A stretch of 18,474 nucleotides of DNA from an uncultured Eubacteriales bacterium (GTDB lineage: Bacteria; Bacillota; Clostridia; UMGS1840): positions 1-18,474 of the forward strand of contig USLP01000002.1 in NCBI GenBank assembly GCA_900555525.1, given 5' to 3'. The translations under genes were made by a program, and so were the position numbers. How positions within the stretch are numbered: position 1 is the first letter of the stretch; every line of letters begins with the position of its first letter. The notes under the pieces are model-generated. The model saw nothing but the letters and a program-made list of their open reading frames with translations. It was not told the DNA's origin and ran no database searches. This document shows, piece by piece, positions 14,930 to 18,474 of this stretch.

Positions 14930-17800
14930 TTATGATTGGTTAGTCGCTAAAAATTCATGTTGCTGATTGAAGAAGGTTGCATCCTTTAACCAGACAGCCT
15001 GCCAGATATCTCCGTCGTACTGCACGAAGAAAATATAACCGCCCTGCTCAACATCGGCCAATGATGCCTTTTTGTATTCATTTCCGTCATAAGAAAGCAG
15101 CACATCTTTCTTATATCTCTTTTTACACTTTTGATATTTCTGTGTAGGTGCAGTATAATTGTATACTTCATCAGTCGGCTCATAATAAGTTATGATATTT
15201 TCACCGCCGGATTTTTCATCAAAGGATTTGAATCTTACAAGACCTATTCCGCAACCGGACTGACTGCCCTGAACTATATTATATATACGTCCTACGGTAT
15301 CTCCCGGTATATCGGGTGTTTGTTTCCTTGCAGGGTCAAGATAATCATCTCTTTTAAAGCCCTTGCCTTCATAATTAATAGCAACTTCCAAATCACTTAC
15401 ATTTCCGTTTGCATCCATCTTTAACCAGATGAAGTCACCTTTCTGCAACGCTAAAGCCTTAGTGTATGCTTCAGCGGTAGTAGTAAAGGAAGTTTCATCA
15501 CCGGATGAGGATATGAGATTTAATCTGGCTCCAACATCTCCATCGGAGTTAACTACGCTGGATGCCGATATAAATCCGTACAATGTACTTTGTACAGCAA
15601 CACTTGCTGCCGCAGTACCTACAGGATATACGACAAATCTGGGAACACCGTTAGGCTGCAGGTCAAACATAATCGGCTTCGATGCCGCCGTGTCAGAACT
15701 TGGGAATATATTTTTAACAATACCTGTTTTAAAGTCATCTTCATCATCTAATATGTTAATTCTCATAGCGAGTGAATCAGCAGCATATACACAGCCGTTT
15801 GTTAGTGATAATGCCGCATTGAAATATCCGAAGGATTGTACAAATCTATCATTGTGTCCTCTTACAGAAAGAATGATTCTGTTATCTGATATATCAAAAT
15901 CAAACTGATTTGCATTGCATACCGTAAGATTATCAACAATATCGGTAATTTCATTTTTTGAGTTTGAAGTAAACTTTACAATAGGCGGCACGTAATAATA
16001 TTCTCGTATTATTTCGGGATTATCAAGCGGATCATAGTTGTCGTATTCAGCTCTGTATTTTGGAATAATATTTGTCAAATAATTTTCAAGTCCTGCGGAA
16101 ACTTCACTCGCGGTACTTTTTTTACCGTTATACATTGTTTTGTCAGTCAATGTATAAACCGAAAATTTATTTGTTTTTGAAGAGAAAATTCTTACTTCAG
16201 AGTATCCTTCAAAAAAGAGCTGCTTATCATCAATTCCATCAAGATAACCGTAGATGTAATCTGTTCCGTCTGTTGATGCCATACCGGTTATCTTGCCCAT
16301 AAAATCGAGGTCAAAGGTTGAATCTACCGAAACATCCAGCTTCGTTGTTTTATACATTCCCGCATCGGAAATTGCTTTAAAATCCGCATCAATCTTATAA
16401 GGCTCGTCATTTATAATAAATCTTTCGGGACTTGTTTGCAATTCTGTGATTTCACCCGAAACCTTTTCATTGGAAACATATATAAAATAGCCTACTTTAT
16501 CATTATACGCAACAGATATTACAGAGTCTGCCTTAATACTGTCGGGTTCTCCGTACTCATCTCCGTCAATAATAGTATATTTTACAGTTCCCTCTTCAAG
16601 ATCAAGGTCAAGCACTGCATCACCGTTAATTTTTTTGCCATACTTAAATCTGTACTCTCCTTCACTTGCACTCTTTACAACAGCGCTTTCAAAATCAAAT
16701 ATTAAAACAATATCATATTTTAAACCATCATTTGAAATAATATTTATATAGCCGTTTTTCGGTACAGACGGATTTTTTACCGGGTAACCGTTAAACAAAA
16801 TCACCGGATTTTCCGACAATTTGTAATTTTCTTCTTTTTTTGTATCCTCTCTCCTAACCTTTATGACATTTGAGTCTGCGGCATATATATCCTCAGAGAA
16901 AATTCTTTGAGTTTTCACTTCTTTTTCGGGGAAAGCATACAGCACGGTATCATAATTCAAATCTTTATTTTTTTTGTAAAAATACTCAACATTGTAACCG
17001 AAATAATCGATTATTTCATCAAATTCATATTCGAATTTGACACCGCCGATTTCAACAAATTCCGAAGGCAGCATTTCTTCATCAATATCAAAAAGATTTA
17101 AGTTTCTATAAGCATTTACCATGCCTGTTCCTCTGCTTATATAAAGATAGCTATCCATAATTGTGCTGTAAGAGCCGTCAATAGTAACGTTTGAATTTGA
17201 CAGAATATAGCTGTTTACAATCCTTACATCAAGTGCATTATAAATCATCACAGCCAAGGCTCCGGCACAAAATTCGTCCTCTATCAGGTTTTTCGGAATA
17301 TTATCTGTTAACCCGAGAGTATTTGCAACTGCTAAATATCCTACACTGTACCCGCCTTTGGCTTTTGCCACTTCTTCATAGCCCAGCAGTCTTACAAGTG
17401 ATACAAGTGCTTCGGTGTAGCTTACATCATCATCCGGATAAAACGAAGTCGGTGTTTTGCCCTTCATAACGCCTAACCGATATAGGTAATTTATACTTTC
17501 GTAGCCTTCTGTTTCGTCTGTTACATCGTCATAAATTGTATCTGTATAGGCAGAAAGTGTTGCAGCATCGCCCATAAGCCTTGTGAAAACCTGTGCAACC
17601 TCAGCACGTGTAAGTGTCTCATCCAAATCATACTCATCATCAAAAATTTCCAAAGCTGACAAAAGACCTATTTTATATTGTGCACCTATTTCTGATGCTG
17701 TCAATGTTTCATCTGTCGTTTCTGCATCGGCAAACGTTAAAAATGCAATTTCTGCCATAAGTAAACAAAATATGCATAGTATAGAAATTAATTTTTTCAT
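14930..17800 (-). CDS. Secreted SLH-domain protein with large unknown body
   Basis: A 956-residue exported protein, probably held on the cell wall. A signal peptide (about 1-26) ends ADA before ETTD. Three SLH-like repeats follow at about 41-77, 88-140 and 152-189, with TRAEVAQVFTRLMG, GVMKGKTPTSFYPDDDVSYTEA and a final diverged copy. Residues 200-956 are beta-rich and acidic and match no enzyme family I know; YFIYVSNEKVSG, DFIWLKMDANGNV and GYIFFVQYDGDIW look like recurring small beta units. AAAGGAGG 6 nt before the ATG at 17800 supports the start. The SLH gene ends 29 nt upstream and the beta-helix gene follows, so the three are probably one surface operon. It may be a structural, S-layer-like or glycan-binding protein. 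Confidence 0.83.
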   Translation of the reverse strand: MKKLISILCIFCLLMAEIAFLTFADAETTDETLTASEIGAQYKIGLLSALEIFDDEYDLDETLTRAEVAQVFTRLMGDAATLSAYTDTIYDDVTDETEGYESINYLYRLGVMKGKTPTSFYPDDDVSYTEALVSLVRLLGYEEVAKAKGGYSVGYLAVANTLGLTDNIPKNLIEDEFCAGALAVMIYNALDVRIVNSYILSNSNVTIDGSYSTIMDSYLYISRGTGMVNAYRNLNLFDIDEEMLPSEFVEIGGVKFEYEFDEIIDYFGYNVEYFYKKNKDLNYDTVLYAFPEKEVKTQRIFSEDIYAADSNVIKVRREDTKKEENYKLSENPVILFNGYPVKNPSVPKNGYINIISNDGLKYDIVLIFDFESAVVKSASEGEYRFKYGKKINGDAVLDLDLEEGTVKYTIIDGDEYGEPDSIKADSVISVAYNDKVGYFIYVSNEKVSGEITELQTSPERFIINDEPYKIDADFKAISDAGMYKTTKLDVSVDSTFDLDFMGKITGMASTDGTDYIYGYLDGIDDKQLFFEGYSEVRIFSSKTNKFSVYTLTDKTMYNGKKSTASEVSAGLENYLTNIIPKYRAEYDNYDPLDNPEIIREYYYVPPIVKFTSNSKNEITDIVDNLTVCNANQFDFDISDNRIILSVRGHNDRFVQSFGYFNAALSLTNGCVYAADSLAMRINILDDEDDFKTGIVKNIFPSSDTAASKPIMFDLQPNGVPRFVVYPVGTAAASVAVQSTLYGFISASSVVNSDGDVGARLNLISSSGDETSFTTTAEAYTKALALQKGDFIWLKMDANGNVSDLEVAINYEGKGFKRDDYLDPARKQTPDIPGDTVGRIYNIVQGSQSGCGIGLVRFKSFDEKSGGENIITYYEPTDEVYNYTAPTQKYQKCKKRYKKDVLLSYDGNEYKKASLADVEQGGYIFFVQYDGDIWQAVWLKDATFFNQQHEFLATNQS

Positions 17801-17829
17801 TTTCTTCCTCCTTTTACAAGCAGCTCAAA

Positions 17830-18474
17830 TCAGTTTTTCAACGCATCTAAAAGTCTTACAAGAACAACTGCCGCCTCAGCTCTTGTTGCAATTTTTTTAG
17901 GTGCAAAGGTTGTTGGAGTAACACCTGTCATAATTCCAAGCTCAGATGCCATAGAAACATATTTTTTCGCCCAAGTGCTTATATCACTGTCATCATCAAA
18001 GCCTGTATTTGTTACATCGGGAATCTCAACACCCTTTTTGTATAAATACGTATCAATCATCATTTTTACAAGTGCTTCTCTTGTAAGTTCATTGACAGGG
18101 TTGAAGTTGCTTCCGTCTCCGTCAATCAAATCGGCATCAAAAGCTGCCTGTATAATGCCCGAATACCAATCAGATGACTTAACATCATCAAAGCAATCCT
18201 TATACGGTGCTTCCTTAAACCCGATGGCTCTGGTAAGCATCGTAATCCATTCTGCTCTTTTTACAATAGCATCCGGATTATATTTTTCACCGTCACCCTT
18301 TACAAGACCCAATGCTTCTAACTGTTTTATCTCTTTTTCTGCCCAATGTCCTGAAATATCCTTAAAGCTTGTTTTAAAATAAACATTATCGTTAACAGCT
18401 GAATTTGAAGGTGCCGGCACTCTTATAACAGAGCTTCCTCCGCCGCTGCTTCCGCTTCCTCCGCCGCTGCTTCC
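17830..18474 (-). CDS. C-terminal SLH anchor of a surface protein, cut by window edge
   Basis: Only the last 214 residues are visible; the frame is open to the right edge, so the 5' part lies outside. The visible part starts with a Gly-Ser linker, two copies of GSSGGGS, followed by three SLH repeats. They are FKDISGHWAEKEIKQLEALGLVKGDG...TRAI, FDDVKSSDWYSGIIQAAFDADLIDGDG...MMIDTY and DISTWAKKYVSMASELGIMTGVTPTTF...LVRLL. SLH triplets bind pyruvylated secondary cell wall polymer, so this end should anchor the protein to the wall, with the unseen N-terminal part, perhaps an enzyme or adhesin, projecting outward. A GTG at 18420 is a possible start but would begin inside the linker without a ribosome binding site. 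The next gene follows after 29 nt. Confidence 0.88.
   Translation of the reverse strand, partial: GSSGGGSGSSGGGSSVIRVPAPSNSAVNDNVYFKTSFKDISGHWAEKEIKQLEALGLVKGDGEKYNPDAIVKRAEWITMLTRAIGFKEAPYKDCFDDVKSSDWYSGIIQAAFDADLIDGDGSNFNPVNELTREALVKMMIDTYLYKKGVEIPDVTNTGFDDDSDISTWAKKYVSMASELGIMTGVTPTTFAPKKIATRAEAAVVLVRLLDALKN
18433..18474 (-). repeat. Two tandem 21-bp units encoding a Gly-Ser linker
   Basis: The minus strand carries two identical 21-bp units (18474-18454 and 18453-18433), each coding GSSGGGS. More units may lie beyond the window edge. The unit length is a multiple of three, so copy-number change would lengthen or shorten the linker without a frameshift. Confidence 0.8.

Noticed and set aside
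1..18474. tRNA, rRNA, CRISPR array, insertion sequence or phage genes
   Set aside because: No cloverleaf with conserved arms, no regularly spaced repeats and no transposase- or integrase-like product was seen on either strand.

Overview
The window looks like a chromosomal segment from a low-GC Clostridia-type Bacillota that degrades plant polysaccharides. The evidence is AT-rich coding sequence, strong AAGGAGG-type ribosome binding sites, S-layer homology (SLH) wall anchors, a copper-amine-oxidase-N-like stalk domain, a YesM/YesN two-component pair and an LplA-type lipoprotein. SLH- or stalk-tethered beta-helix proteins resemble what is known from pectin-degrading gut Clostridia such as Monoglobus, but that placement is only a suggestion. 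I saw no rRNA, tRNA, CRISPR array, transposase or phage gene.

Layout. (a) 1-1395, plus strand: a terminator-like hairpin sits directly in front of the ribosome binding site of a MATE efflux pump. (b) 1396-1686: an intergenic stretch with a minus-strand terminator, a perfect consensus sigma-A promoter on the plus strand, and a predicted structured RNA of about 165 nt ending in its own terminator. (c) 1687-11070, minus strand: a carbohydrate operon transcribed leftward. Its order is substrate-binding lipoprotein, AraC-type response regulator, YesM-type histidine kinase, cytosolic beta-helix protein, GH106-like alpha-L-rhamnosidase and L-rhamnose mutarotase. It has an extended -10 promoter with a poor -35 and an inverted repeat at the start of the transcript. 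The 5' leader holds a 56-codon open frame with no ordinary start codon. (d) 11176-11979, minus: a decayed GH20 hexosaminidase-like gene. (e) 12042-18474, minus: a cell-surface block made of an SLH protein cut by the window edge, a 956-residue secreted SLH protein with an unknown body, and a 928-residue secreted beta-helix protein with a C-terminal stalk domain.

How the parts may work together (inference). Surface beta-helix enzymes, held by SLH or stalk domains, could trim a rhamnose-containing glycan. The lipoprotein would bind the released oligosaccharide, and YesM/YesN would sense the sugar and switch on the operon. The cytosolic GH106 enzyme and beta-helix protein would finish depolymerisation, and the mutarotase would convert beta-L-rhamnose to the alpha form for catabolism. 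Two expected parts are missing from the window: the ABC permeases and the rhamnose isomerase/kinase/aldolase genes.

The most interesting items are the orphan structured RNA with a perfect promoter, the permease-less binding protein/kinase/regulator set, the uncharacterised cytosolic beta-helix protein, the unusual leader of the operon, and the GH20 remnant.
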